DNA of 64,000 nucleotides from Proteiniclasticum sp043951855. GTDB lineage: Bacteria; Bacillota; Clostridia; Clostridiales; Clostridiaceae. The notes under the pieces are model-generated. The model had not been told where the DNA came from, did not search any database, and saw only the letters and a program-made list of their open reading frames with translations. Position numbers and translations under genes: made by a program. Shown here in pieces: positions 35,382-45,085 of this stretch (position 1 is its first letter; each line of letters begins with the position of its first letter). Location: NCBI RefSeq assembly GCF_043951855.1, contig NZ_JBINJW010000001.1, positions 550,863 to 614,862 of the forward strand. The letters run 5' to 3'.

Positions 35382-37154
35382 TTATGATTTTAAGACCGTA
35401 CGTCCATTGATCACAAGACTTCTCTTGCCGTCGATGGTCACAAGGGTCCCTTCCGTCAGGACTGACATGGCATTGGCAGCCTCTGCGATGACAGGGATGT
35501 CATGCTTCATGGCTTCCACGGAAATGTCCGGAGTCACCTGATTGGTTTCCACGATGACACCCGATACCTTATGGATGATGTCCATATAGGTGTCATTGAG
35601 GGAATTCACCACCAGAATATCTCCTGCCTGAATCTTTTCCTCAGCAGTCTGAACAGAGATGGCCTTCTTGATGACACCACTGACAATCTGCTTGGTTTCA
35701 TGGGTTCTCTTTCCCTGAAGAAGCACTTCTCCGATGAGATGCACCTTGATCATGTTGGTGGAACCTACAAAGTTGATGGGCAGTCCTGCGGTGATGACCA
35801 CAAGTTCTCCATCATGGACGAATCCGCGCTTCTTGGCGATTTCCGATGTGGTATCGATCATTTCATCGGTGGAGTTGTAAAGCTCTGCCACGATGGGATA
35901 GACACCCCAGTAGAGGAGTAGCTTTCTCGCCACGGACTTGCTTGGTGTGATGGCCAGGACCGGACACTCCGGTCTGAATCTGGACACGTTCTTTGCGGTA
36001 CTACCGGATACCGTTGCGGAAATGATGGCCGATGCACCCAGCTCATAGGCTGTGGTGACACTGGCAAGGCTTATGGCAATCGGCACAGAGGAAGCATGAG
36101 TCAGCATCATTTTCGTGATGAGCTTATCATGATTGATCCTGCTTTCCGCATCTTCCGCGATCTTCACCATGGTCTCCACAGATTCCACCGGATACTTTCC
36201 ATTGGCAGTTTCCCCTGAAAGCATGATACAGTCGGACCCGTCAAAGATGGCATTGGCCACGTCAGACACTTCCGCCCTTGTAGGTCTTGGGAATCTCACC
36301 ATGGATTCCAGCATCTGAGTAGCAGTGACCACAGGCTTACCGGCCTGATTGCACATTTCGATGATTTTCTTCTGAATCCCCGGTACCTGTTCCAGTGGAA
36401 TTTCAACACCCATATCCCCTCTGGCCACCATGATGCCGTCGGAATACTTGATGATTTCCTCTACGTTATCGACACCTTCCTGATTCTCGATCTTGGACAT
36501 GAGGAAAATATCTTCTCCACCAAGGTTTCTCAGAACCTTACGAATGGCAAGGACGTCTTCCGCTTTTCGGATAAAGGAAGCAGCCACGATGTCCACACCC
36601 ATTTCCACACCGAAACGAAGATCATCCAGATCCTTCTCTGTCAGTGCAGGCAGCTGGGTCTTCACGCCGGGCAGATTGATTCCCTTATGGTTCGAGATGG
36701 TTCCCGAGTTAAGGATCTTGCAGGTGATGACCCCTGTGGCCTCATTCATGGCCGTGACTTCCAGCGCAACCAGTCCATCATCTACAAGGATTCTGGAACC
36801 GATACGGACATCCTCCGCCAGCTTTTCATAGGACAGAGAAAATCTTTTGTCATCTCCCAGAACCTCTTCCTTGGTATGAATATCTATGAAGTTTCCTTCA
36901 TGAAGCAGTACAGGGGCATCCTTGAAATCATGAGTTCTGATTTCAGGTCCCTTGGTGTCCAGGAGAATCGCCACAAGTTTGTCCTGTTTTTCCGCTTCAC
37001 TTCTTACCGTTTCCATCTTTTTCTTGTGATTCTCATGCACATCATGAGAGAAGTTGAATCGGGCAACATTTATTCCAGCACTGATCAGCTCACTCACCTT
37101 TTCCGGTGAATCAGATGTAGGTCCGATGGTACAGATAATTTTGGTTTTACGCAT
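35382..37154 (-). CDS. pyk: Pyruvate kinase
   Basis: 590 residues. The barrel begins MRKTKIICTIGPTSDSPEKV; the substrate and metal residues are present in GDMGVEIPLEQVPGIQK and the K+-site region NFSHDVHENH; SGETANGKYPVE follows. The last 110 residues or so (EKIQAGDILVVNSLNDTYMD ... GTLVTIDGKRSLVING) are the extra C-terminal domain resembling the mobile PEP-utiliser domain, as in Bacillus-type pyruvate kinases of about 585 residues. It converts PEP and ADP to pyruvate and ATP. ATG 37154 has AGGAGGAAG upstream, 20 bp after pfkA; the pair forms the glycolytic pfkA-pyk unit downstream of dnaE. Confidence 0.97.
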   Translation of the reverse strand: MRKTKIICTIGPTSDSPEKVSELISAGINVARFNFSHDVHENHKKKMETVRSEAEKQDKLVAILLDTKGPEIRTHDFKDAPVLLHEGNFIDIHTKEEVLGDDKRFSLSYEKLAEDVRIGSRILVDDGLVALEVTAMNEATGVITCKILNSGTISNHKGINLPGVKTQLPALTEKDLDDLRFGVEMGVDIVAASFIRKAEDVLAIRKVLRNLGGEDIFLMSKIENQEGVDNVEEIIKYSDGIMVARGDMGVEIPLEQVPGIQKKIIEMCNQAGKPVVTATQMLESMVRFPRPTRAEVSDVANAIFDGSDCIMLSGETANGKYPVESVETMVKIAEDAESRINHDKLITKMMLTHASSVPIAISLASVTTAYELGASAIISATVSGSTAKNVSRFRPECPVLAITPSKSVARKLLLYWGVYPIVAELYNSTDEMIDTTSEIAKKRGFVHDGELVVITAGLPINFVGSTNMIKVHLIGEVLLQGKRTHETKQIVSGVIKKAISVQTAEEKIQAGDILVVNSLNDTYMDIIHKVSGVIVETNQVTPDISVEAMKHDIPVIAEAANAMSVLTEGTLVTIDGKRSLVINGRTVLKS

Positions 37155-37174
37155 ATTCTTCCTCCTAATTTCTC

Positions 37175-38131
37175 TTAAACGAGGTCCATTGCAATCTGGT
37201 ACAGTTTCTCATTGAAAGGTCTCTTCACACTTAACGCTTCATGAATATCATAATCTACAATATCACCCTTGACGGTTCCAATGACACGTCCTGATTTTCC
37301 TTCCATCAGGAGTTCCACCGCACGGTGCCCCATCTTGGAAGCCAAGATTCTATCAAACGCAGTCGGTGCTCCACCTCTCTGGATATGTCCCAGAACCGTA
37401 GCTCTGGTTTCAATGCCTGAAACATCTTCGATCTTCTTGGCGATCTCATGGGAGTTTCCTACCCCTTCTGCTATGACCACCAGATTATGATGCTTCTTCT
37501 GTCTTCTTCCATCCATGACGGTCTTGATGATTTCCTCATCCGTGTATTTTCTCTCCGGAACCAGAATGGTGGTGGCTCCACCGGCAAGTCCCGCATAAAG
37601 AGCCAGATCTCCGCAGTCTCTTCCCATGACTTCCACCACGGAAACTCTCTGATGAGAGGATGAGGTATCTCTGATCTTGTTGATGGCATCAATGACGGTG
37701 TTCTGTGCCGTATCGAATCCGATGGTACGGTCCGTATAAGCCAGGTCATTGTCGATGGTGCCAGGGATGCCTATGGTCTGTATGCCAAGCTCTGAAAGAC
37801 CCTTGGCGCCCATGAAGGATCCGTCTCCACCGATGACCACAAGTCCTTCGATGCCATAGATCTTCAGAACCTGTGCAGCCTTTTCTCTTACTGCCGGATC
37901 CTTGAATTCCGGAAATCTGGCAGTCTTCAGAATCGTTCCACCTCTTTGTATGATATCCGATACGGATCTTCTGTCCATGGGCAGAATCTCTCCCTCATGC
38001 AGTCCCATGTATCCTTTGTATATCCCCATAACTTCAATATTGTTCACTAGCGCTGTTCTTGTCACGGCTCTGATGGCAGCATTCATTCCTGGCGCATCTC
38101 CACCGCTGGTTAATATCCCGATTTTCTTCAT
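37175..38131 (-). CDS. pfkA: ATP-dependent 6-phosphofructokinase
   Basis: 318 residues, the normal bacterial length. The ATP site (GILTSGGDAPGMNAAIRA; VVIGGDGSFMGA), the fructose-6-phosphate site with the catalytic aspartate in PGTIDNDLAYTD, and GRDCGDLAL are all intact. GGDGS marks the ATP-using rather than PPi-using form. It phosphorylates fructose-6-phosphate in glycolysis. AGGAGG precedes ATG 38131. It lies 131 bp downstream of dnaE and 20 bp before pyk, the common clostridial order. Confidence 0.97.
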   Translation of the reverse strand: MKKIGILTSGGDAPGMNAAIRAVTRTALVNNIEVMGIYKGYMGLHEGEILPMDRRSVSDIIQRGGTILKTARFPEFKDPAVREKAAQVLKIYGIEGLVVIGGDGSFMGAKGLSELGIQTIGIPGTIDNDLAYTDRTIGFDTAQNTVIDAINKIRDTSSSHQRVSVVEVMGRDCGDLALYAGLAGGATTILVPERKYTDEEIIKTVMDGRRQKKHHNLVVIAEGVGNSHEIAKKIEDVSGIETRATVLGHIQRGGAPTAFDRILASKMGHRAVELLMEGKSGRVIGTVKGDIVDYDIHEALSVKRPFNEKLYQIAMDLV

Positions 38132-38262
38132 TTCTTATCCTCCTAAAAGAGAGGCAGAAGAGTTTATCTTCCGTCCACAAAAATTTTAGCCCATACTATT
38201 GTATATCTAAAATGAAATGATTTCAAGAAGATGATATCACTTCCGTCCAGTACGTAAAATTC

Positions 38263-39767
38263 TTAACTTTCAACAAGTTTCACGTTCTCTTCACCCAGTT
38301 TCTCCTTCAGCATCCTTATCACCGGAGAAGCACTGTCAATCCACAGTTCTCTGGCCAGCTGCATCACATCCCTCTTATCCGTTGCCACTACAATGACAGG
38401 TGTATCTCCACCGAAGGTTTTGAATACAGGTCTTAATGCCTTCACCATAAGCTTGGCGTCTCCCATGCTACCGAACCTGAGGTAGAGTTTGGCGCTTTTC
38501 GCGGCAGTGAGATCCTCCACCGTTTCCACAATGAGCTTCGGATTCTCCTCCTCCTTCAGCGACAGTCTTCCTTTGACCAGCACGATGCTGTCTTCCTTGA
38601 GGTACGACACCACCTTGTCATAGGTTTTGGGAAACACGATGCACTCCAGAACCCCGGAGAGGTCCTCCAGATTCATGAAGGCCATCATGGCAGAATTTCT
38701 CGTGATCTTTCTTGTGATGTCCCGGATCATACCGCCGAGGATCACTCTTTCTCCATCCTTGAATCCGCTCTTTTTCATCATGGCATCAGCATATAGAGCG
38801 GCATCGTCTCTCACGTCATCCAGGATATCATCGCTTTCCGAGAGAATATCAGACACTTTATGACTGACCGCCTTTCTCAGCGTCTCCTCATATTCATCCA
38901 GAGGATGGCCCGTAAGATACATGCCCGTCATTTCCTTCTCCATGAAGAGCAGATCCCTGTGATCGAATTCTCTGAGATCCGGATACTCCACTTTCACCGT
39001 ATCCTCGTCTTCCAGGATGTCCCCGAACAGTGAAACCTGTCCGTCGATGTTCTTTCTGCTTTTCTGCGCAAAGCTTTCAATGATCTTCTCGTGGACCGCC
39101 AGCATCTGAGCACGACTTCCGTCCAGACCATCGAAGGAACCCGCCTTGATGAGGGCTTCCACCGCTCTTTTATTCAGTCCCGTGGCCGTGTTTCGCTCAA
39201 TGAAGTCCATAAGATTCTTGTAGTTTCCGTTTCTGTTTCTCTCGGAAACCAGAGCATCCACGAAATTCTTTCCGACGCCTTTGATGGCACCAAGACCGAA
39301 CAGGATTTTCCCGTCTCTGACCTTGTATCGGAATTCCGAACTGTTTATTTCAGGAGATACCACCTCAATGCCCAGACTCTTCGCAAACCTCAGATAGGAG
39401 AAGCACTTGTCGGCATTTCCCAGGAAGCTGTTCAGCATGGCTGCTGTGAACTCCGCAGGGTGATACCGCATAAGATAGGCCGTCTGATAACCGATGACCG
39501 CATAGGCTGCGGCATGGGCCTTGTTGAAGGCATAGCTGGCAAAATCCATCATCTGATCGAAGATGGTGTTTGCCACCTTCTCACTGATGCCGTTACGGAC
39601 GCACCCAGGCACCACCACCTGTCCCTTCTCGTCCACCAGACCATAGATGAAGTTCTTTCTTTCCTCTTCCATGACATCATGCTTCTTCTTGCTCATGGCT
39701 CTTCGGACCAGATCAGATCTTCCCAGGGAATAGCCCGCCAGGTCTCTCACGATCTGCATGACCTGCT
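38263..39767 (-). CDS. dnaE: DNA polymerase III alpha subunit DnaE, exon 2 (C-terminal part)
   Basis: After intron removal the frame enters here as ..Q-E-Q-V-M-Q-I and continues RDLAGYSLGRSDLVRRAMSK KKHDVMEEER to the stop at 38263. This half holds the rest of the fingers, the helix-hairpin-helix region (FGLGAIKGVGKNFVDALVSE), the beta-clamp/OB part (VILGGMIRDITRKITRNSAM; GVLECIVFPKTYDKV) and the C-terminal tail. On its own it has no catalytic aspartates. It contains an ATG eight bases inside the exon boundary (39759) but no ribosome binding site there. Joined to exon 1 the protein has 1,191 residues, the usual length of a Firmicute DnaE. Confidence 0.95.
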
Positions 39768-39816
39768 ATAGTGATAGGTAATCCTTTGAACTTATCTCCA
39801 GATTTTCCCCCACTCC

Positions 39817-39850
39817 ACACCGTGCGTGCAATTTTCACCGCACACGGCGT
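39817..39850 (-). other. Group II intron domain V
   Basis: The minus strand reads CGCCGTGTGCGGTGAAAATT then GCACGCACGGTG, a near match to the conserved 34-nucleotide catalytic hairpin with its GAAA loop. The triad position appears as CGC rather than the commoner AGC. Domain VI would be the following 45 bases with a bulged A before the 3' splice site. Confidence 0.8.
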
Positions 39851-39869
39851 TCCATCGAGAATCTTATAG

Positions 39870-41833
39870 CTAAATATCTAAATAGTTTTCAACTTTTTCC
39901 AGGGTGAGCTTTTGCCCCTCTTTGTCGTATTCTTTGATAATGGATAGGCCTAATGTAAAGCGTAACCGATTGGTTTTTCTTCTCTGTTCAGAGTTTAGAT
40001 TCAAAATCCCGAGATATTTCTCGAGAGTTTCCTCTTGTGTCGCATGAATTAGTTTATGAACATCTTCATGTATCAACACAAGATTCCTGAATTCATCAGT
40101 TCCGCCATCCTTACGGGCCTTTTTGTGATGACAATGTATTTCGGCTGTGGTTTCAATGGGTTTACCTAATACATAGCATTTTCCATTTTGCATTGAGTAT
40201 AATGAAATTCTGTTATCAAAGTACTCAATGTTTTGGTTATTTGGGTAGTGCTTTCGCAATTGATTCAACAGCTTTAATTCATTGCCAAGATAGTCATGTA
40301 TCTTTTCTCTTCCTTCAGGGGTGTATAGACAGTTCTTAATACTAAATGCCATCGGATTTTTAAACTGTATGGCGTATATTGGGTAAATAGGTTCGCCCGT
40401 CCCCTTGATGTATCGGAGCGACTTATACTTCCCATATCTCTGTATTTCTATGTCCGTTAGGTCCCTACCTGTTTTCACTAAACGATTACCATTTTGGGTG
40501 TTTAATCCATTGTATAACAGCCTGTAGGTTCTTTGTTGTATGTGATTCAAGTCACTTGATACCATCGTTGCGATACTGTAATAGTTTTGAATACCCATTA
40601 CCATCGCATTGTATAGTACGATCTCCCTAACTTCACCGTCTGAATTTCCTGCATGACATATCTTTTTAACTTGTTCTATCAGCTTTTCTGACTTGACTGC
40701 TAATGCTTTATCACTTACGTGTGAGAATACAGTATATTTGTTTTTCTGATGATTCCATGTTACTTTGATTTTAAATCCAAGGAATTCCATGTACTGTTTC
40801 CTGACATCAACAATTTTTGTCTTTTCTGAAGATATTTCAAGTTTCAGCGTTTCTTTCAGCCATTTTTCGGTTGCGATTAATACTTTTTGTGCATCTTCAT
40901 GTTTTCTACAGAAAACCCTAAAATCATCTGCATATCTCACAATCCACATTTCTTTCAGCATTGTTGTCTCTTGCATGCCACGGAAAGCATGAGAGGATGT
41001 TGTTCCGTTAGCCGTCACCCTCTTTTTGTAATTATTAGTTACTGGGTGATTCTGCCATTGGCTTTCAATCCATTTATCCAAGTCGTTCAATACTATATTA
41101 GCGAGTAACGGTGATAAAATGCCACCTTGCGGGTCCCTTTTGTCGGGATTATGGTTTGTCCATTTTCCAGTTTTATTGGTCCTTTAAGGATTTGCTTTAT
41201 TATCCAGATTAGTTGCTTATCTCTTATACCCATGGCCCATGTTTGTCTGATTAATTTCTTGTGGTCAACGTTATCGAAGAATCCTTTGATATCAAACTCT
41301 ATGACATGGTATAAGTTGCTCATCTGGAGCATTCTATATGTTCTAGCTATAGCATGTTCAACTGACCTTAAGGGTCTGAATCCGTAGCTGTTGTTTGAAA
41401 ATTTTGCTTCACAAATGGGTTGCATTACTTGTAGAATACACTGTTGTATTAATCTGTCCCAAATACATGGTATGCCGAGTGGTCTTGTTTTTCCATTGGG
41501 TTTAGGTATTTCCTTTCTTCTTACGGCTTTTGGTCTGTATCCATGTTCACTTCCGCGAGTTATGAATCTCACTTTACTTACCACTTCTTCAGCAGTCAGT
41601 TTTGAAATATCTTGGATACTCAATCCGTCAGTTCCAGGAGTTTTGCTTCCACCATTGGTTTTGATGTTCCTGTATGCCAATAATATGTTTTCTTCCGATA
41701 GTATTATCTGCATAAGGTTATCTAATGTATTACCATCTTGGCTTTTTGAATACAACTCATCGAAGACCGTTTGCATGTTGTAGTATTCGTTATGTCTCAA
41801 GTCTTCAATAGATTTTCCCTTTTTCTTTGACAT
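39870..41833 (-). pseudogene. ltrA: Intron-encoded reverse transcriptase/maturase/HNH endonuclease, frameshifted
   Basis: From ATG 41833 (GGGAGG upstream) the frame gives the RT start (NLMQIILSEENILLAYRNIK, TNGGSKTPGTDGLS, KTRPLGIPCIWDRLIQQCIL) as far as PTKGT. There it leaves frame: at 41131-41133 the plus strand has GGG where GGGG would restore T-P-Q-G-G-I-L-S-P-L-L. The second frame carries the rest: MWIVRYADDFRVFC with the catalytic YADD, the maturase domain X, and a C-terminal HNH nuclease (EIHCHHKKARKDGGTDEFRN LVLIHEDVHKLIH). With one base restored the protein would have about 654 residues, a full-length LtrA type. It normally aids splicing and makes the intron mobile. Confidence 0.85.
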
Positions 41834-42603
41834 AGGGCACCTCCCATCATATGAAAGAGGCATTTTTGTCTTACTCGAATCCCCATGTTCAACTATATGA
41901 TATTTGCTTGTTATTCTCGACTTGTGGCCATCCCTATACTCCTCATTACAAGGAGTTTTAAAACGGTTCGACCACTACTTTTCAGCACCGATTCAGTTGC
42001 TTATTGTTCTTCGACAACTTAGACCTTTATGGTCCTCGATACTTTTCCGTGTTCCAATAACTCTATCCGTACATATACCCTTAGGTTCTTGCTATAAGCC
42101 TGTTAGCTTGGACACGCCCGCCAGATTTCTCCTTCGCGTACCATGGGATTTCATAACCAAGATTCTTACTTTCCCACACTAACGATGTCCCTTAGACTTG
42201 TTCATACCTTTCGATATGCTCATATCTAGACCCTTTACATCGCAAGTTCGTCTGTCAGCGTCTTTTGCTGATATTCTAACCATAGGTATTTTATGGACTA
42301 CCGACCTATCGACAACCATATCTCTTACTTTCTTCCTTTCATGCGGGTGGGCTCTAGCCTCTTTTGTACCAACATTACTTGTCCGTTTCTTAGACGTAGG
42401 TTTCTTCAGCCGTCTTCACCGAGCTTCATACACCTAAACTTTCGTTTTATGATGCATGTCGGAGTATTATAGTATGCGTTTCAGGGCGTTACTCCTTCAT
42501 TCCGCATATCGAGTTATTAGTTCAGACCTGTTGTTCCTGTAAGCTTATCAGCTAACATTCCTTGTAAGTCTGCTCAATCTTTTCAATTGAGAACGCGTCG
42601 CAC

Positions 42604-44674
42604 CCTGATAGATGATTACACCATAGGTCACGGATAGGATGGGCTCCAGTTCCTTGCATAGATAGGTGATCTTCTCGGGATTGTTCTTGTTCTCGATGTA
42701 TTTCGGAATCTCCGACATCGGTCCCGGTCTGTAGAGGGAGATCCCCGCGATGATGTCCTCCAGAGAATCCGGCTTCAGCTCCTTCATGAAGCTTGTCATC
42801 CCTGCGGATTCCAGCTGGAAGACCCCCACAGTCTTTCCTTCTCCGATCATCTTGTAGACCTCAGGATCCGTCAGGGAGAGAGTATCCACATCGATCTCCA
42901 TGCCGCTGGCTTCCTTGACCATATCCACCGTATCCCGCATCACCGTCAGCGTTCGAAGGCCCAGGAAGTCCATTTTGAGCAGTCCCAGCTCTTCCAGAGT
43001 ATTCATGGTGAACTGGGTCACGATGGATTCCTCGTTTCTCTGCAGGGGCACATAGTTCACCAGAGGCTTCTCAGAGATCACCACACCCGCCGCATGGGTG
43101 GAGGAGTGTCTGCTGAGTCCTTCCAGTTTTCTTGAAATATCCAGAAGCTCCATGACTCGTCCATCGTCTTCATAGACTCTCCTAAGCTCCGGATTCATCT
43201 CGATGGCCTTATCAAGCGTGATGCCCAGAACACTGGGAATCATCTTGGCGATCTGGTCCACTTCCCCGTAGGGATAGTTCATGGCACGTCCCACATCCCG
43301 GATACAGGCCCTGGCGGCCATGGTTCCAAAGGTGATGATCTGAGCCACATTATCCGCACCGTATTTCTCCACCACATAATCGATGACTTCTCCTCTTCGT
43401 TCATAGCAGAAGTCCGAATCGATATCCGGCATGGAAATTCGTTCCGGGTTCAGAAACCGCTCAAACAGCAGATTGTACCGTATGGGGTCGATCTTCGTGA
43501 TATTGAGGCAGTAGGATACGCAGGACCCTGCTGCGCTTCCTCTTCCCGCCCCCGTGGCAATGCCGTTGTCATTGGCGAATTTGATGAAGTCCCAGACGAT
43601 GAGGAAATAATCCACATACCCCATCTGGTTCATGATGCCCAGCTCATAGTCGATGCGCCGGATGATCTTCTGCTCCTCTTCCCCTGGAAGTGACCGGAGG
43701 GCTTCCACATCCACCGGTTTTCCTCTGTAGCAGCTGAAGACATCATATTTCTCCACCATACCCTCATAGGTTCTCAAGGTGAGATACTGGTAGGGATCCG
43801 CACCTTCGGGCAGCGGAAACTTAGGCAGCTTCGATACATGGAACTCATAGTCGAAACTGCACTTCTTCGCGATCTTCACCGTGTTCTCCAGGGCTTCGGG
43901 AATATACTGGAACAGCTCATGCATCTCCTCATAGGATTTCAGATAGAACTGATCCGACGGATAGCGCATCCGGTTCTCCTCATCCACGGTCTTTCCCGTC
44001 TGGATGCATAGGAGAATGTCGTGGGCTCTGGAGTCTTCCTTCTTCAGGTAATGCACATCATTGGTGCAGACCAGTGGAATATCCAGCTCCCTGGCCAGGG
44101 CGATGTTCAGCTTATTGACCTTCTTCTGCTCTTCCAGACCATGGTCCTGAAGCTCCAGATAGTAATCCTCCTTGAAGACACGCTTGTAGAACTCTGCAGC
44201 TTCCCTGGCTTTGTCCGGCATATCCAGGTTGAAGTACTCCTGAACCTCTCCACCTAAACAGGCCGACAGGCAGATGAGCCCTTCCGCATGCTTTTCGATG
44301 AAGGCGTGGTCCACTCTGGGTTTATAATAGAAACCTTCCAGCGATGCAGCCGATACGATCTTCATGAGGTTCTCATACCCGGTCTCGTTCTTCGCAAGAA
44401 GAACCAGATGATGGGTGGTGTTTTCCGGGTCCTGATGCTTGATGTGCATGTCTTTGGCCGCCACATAGATCTCGCATCCGATGATGGGCGTGATCCCGGC
44501 TTTCTTTGCCGCTTTATAGAACTCCACGGCGCCATACATGCTTCCGTGGTCTGTAATGGCCACGTATTCCATGCCCAGCTCTTTGGCTCTTCCGATGATG
44601 CCGTCGATTTTCGCTGACCCATCCAGAAGACTGAATTCCGTATGCAGATGTAGATGGGCAAATGCTCTTTCCAT
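42604..44674 (-). CDS. dnaE: DNA polymerase III alpha subunit DnaE, exon 1 (N-terminal and catalytic part)
   Basis: 690 codons plus one base, from ATG 44674. The PHP domain opens with FAHLHLHTEFSLLDGSAKI and AITDHGSMYGAVEFYKAAKK. The palm carries PDIDSDFCYERRGEV with two catalytic aspartates and LLKMDFLGLRTLTVM with the third. The exon ends in VIIYQ plus one base; without splicing the frame runs on for 18 intron codons (GATRSQLKRLSRLTRNVS) and stops at 42548. DnaE is the replicative polymerase that extends RNA primers in Firmicutes with PolC, so correct splicing should matter for growth. It is followed by pfkA and pyk. Confidence 0.96.
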
Positions 44675-44713
44675 AACTTGTTTCCTTTCTGTCTGTTTGC
44701 GCGAAGCTGCCTC

Positions 44714-45004
44714 TTAGGCTGTGAAGTCGCAGGCTTTGGATGCTTCCAGCATGGGTCTTAGATTCGCCAGCACTTCGTTCACATGATACTCATGCACCTG
44801 ATAGGCATCCATATCTTCCTTGGAATCAAAAGTGGTGATAAGGCAGATGTCATAGCTTCTTTCGGTGAAAAGCTCATCTTTTCCCACGGTGAGTCCTTTC
44901 AGCTGGGGAATCTTTCCTTCCATGGATGAAAGGATGTTTCTGGCCTTGTCCATATTCTCCGGGCTGTTGTCTTTCAGTTTGAAAAGTACTACATGATAAA
45001 ACAT
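44714..45004 (-). CDS. Dabb-domain (stress-responsive alpha/beta barrel) protein
   Basis: 96 residues, the full length of a single Dabb domain: MFYHVVLFKLKDNSPEN, LKGLTVGKDELFTERSYDICLI and HEYHVNEVLANLRPML are its three conserved segments. The domain forms a dimeric ferredoxin-like barrel; its role in bacteria is mostly unknown. ATG 45004 has AGGAGG upstream. It lies between the ytoI-type gene and dnaE with gaps of 81 and 39 bp on the same strand, so it is probably part of the same transcription unit. Confidence 0.85.
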   Translation of the reverse strand: MFYHVVLFKLKDNSPENMDKARNILSSMEGKIPQLKGLTVGKDELFTERSYDICLITTFDSKEDMDAYQVHEYHVNEVLANLRPMLEASKACDFTA

Positions 45005-45085
45005 TTATTGTCCTCCTGATTTCTTTCTTTATTCTTTGTCATAGGATCGGTTCGTACAGGGATCTTCTTTTCCACGGGAATGGGC

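Larger units (their letters stand above)
39768..42603 (-). mobile_element. Group II intron inserted in dnaE
   Basis: The minus-strand sequence begins GTGCGAC at 42603, matching the GUGYG consensus of group II introns, and ends CTAT at 39768 (the AY rule). A domain V hairpin lies 50-80 bases before the 3' end and an open frame for a reverse transcriptase/maturase lies in the domain IV position. Excision joins TATCAGG to AGCAGGTCATG, giving the dnaE codons Y-Q-E-Q-V-M, which match other DnaE proteins exactly. About 770 bases at the 5' side carry domains I-III without further genes; plus-strand open frames there are not coding. Length 2,836 bp. Confidence 0.93.

Noticed and set aside
39750..39770. 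Exon 2 of dnaE as an independently translated gene starting at ATG 39759
   Set aside because: No ribosome binding site stands before this ATG, and the upstream bases complete the conserved E-Q-V codons once the intron is removed.
42546..42551. Possible EBS1 of the intron (CTGATA on the minus strand, complementary to exon bases TATCAG)
   Set aside because: It lies only about 55 bases from the 5' end, too close for a normal EBS1, and a six-base match is expected by chance.
41864..42602. Plus-strand open frames of 80-90 codons in the 5' part of the intron
   Set aside because: They lie in the ribozyme domains I-III, have no ribosome binding site and show no protein-like composition.
38263..44674. 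A split intein rather than an intron in dnaE
   Set aside because: dnaE inteins are well known in cyanobacteria, but the insert has group II RNA boundaries, domain V and an RT/maturase, and no intein splicing motifs at the exon ends.
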